From an uncultured Lachnospiraceae bacterium (GTDB lineage Bacteria > Bacillota > Clostridia > Lachnospirales > Lachnospiraceae): a DNA stretch of 39,057 nt. Within the stretch, counting starts at the first letter, position 1, and each line of letters opens with the position of its first letter. Shown piece after piece: positions 39,035 through 39,057 of the stretch. Position numbers and translations under genes: made by a program. The stretch covers positions 1-39,057 of the forward strand of contig USDK01000026.1 of NCBI GenBank assembly GCA_900553355.1, written 5' to 3'. The notes beneath the pieces were generated by a model. It was not told the origin of the DNA and did no database searches. It saw only the letters and a program-made list of their open reading frames with translations.

Positions 39035-39057
39035 CAAGTAGACAGTGAAAAAAATAT

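Overview
The window looks like chromosomal DNA from a Gram-positive, anaerobic, spore-forming Clostridia member, most likely family Lachnospiraceae. The grounds are gene content and order: an ispH-rpsA fusion, a six-gene Rnf complex, a GerW/DUF2953 sporulation pair, an alpha/beta-type small acid-soluble spore protein, a zinc-type L28, and strong AGGAGG ribosome binding sites with frequent GTG/TTG starts. The genus cannot be fixed from the sequence alone. I see no tRNA, rRNA, CRISPR array, prophage or insertion sequence. Nearly all the DNA is coding, and the only gene-free stretch over 300 bases is 6759-7060.

Layout. (1) 1-6758, minus strand: an ABC ATPase/FtsX-type permease pair, a Xaa-Pro aminopeptidase and a POT-family peptide transporter. 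(2) 7061-12319, plus strand: five genes for biotin-dependent carboxyl transfer and a Na+-pumping decarboxylase (acyl-CoA carboxyltransferase, OadG-like lipoprotein, biotin carrier, OadB, OadA-type carboxyltransferase), closed by a strong terminator. (3) 12466-17276: RpiR-family regulator, HI0933-like flavoprotein, cmk and the ispH-rpsA fusion. (4) 17480-22950: rnfCDGEAB plus a Q/N/Y-rich membrane protein. (5) 23093-25066: divergent apbE (minus) and a NusG-domain-II protein plus Gx transporter (plus), joined by overlapping promoters. (6) 25075-27186: ruvAB and zapA. (7) 27223-34105: U32 peptidase, a SEDS glycosyltransferase and class B PBP overlapping by 164 bases, an unknown protein, DUF2953, GerW and an unlisted 45-residue membrane peptide. 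(8) 34204-38975: rpmB, Asp23, fatty acid kinase-like DAK2 protein, recG and a spore SASP.

How it fits together. The biotin cluster and the Rnf complex would both link redox or decarboxylation chemistry to an ion gradient. ApbE would supply covalent FMN to RnfG and RnfD. The NusG-II/Gx pair beside it resembles, from memory, the EetA/EetB pair of flavin-based electron transfer loci. The peptide transporter and aminopeptidase P probably serve peptide use. The rest is conserved housekeeping: ribosome, isoprenoid, DNA repair, division and envelope genes.

The points most worth a second look are the biotin cluster, which holds both classes of carboxyltransferase; the retained internal ribosome binding site and ATG at the ispH/rpsA junction; the overprinted SEDS/PBP junction; the flavinylation-linked divergent locus; and the degenerate ExxER motif of the POT transporter. 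No wholly new system is proven by the sequence. Promoters and terminators were found by eye and no database search was run.
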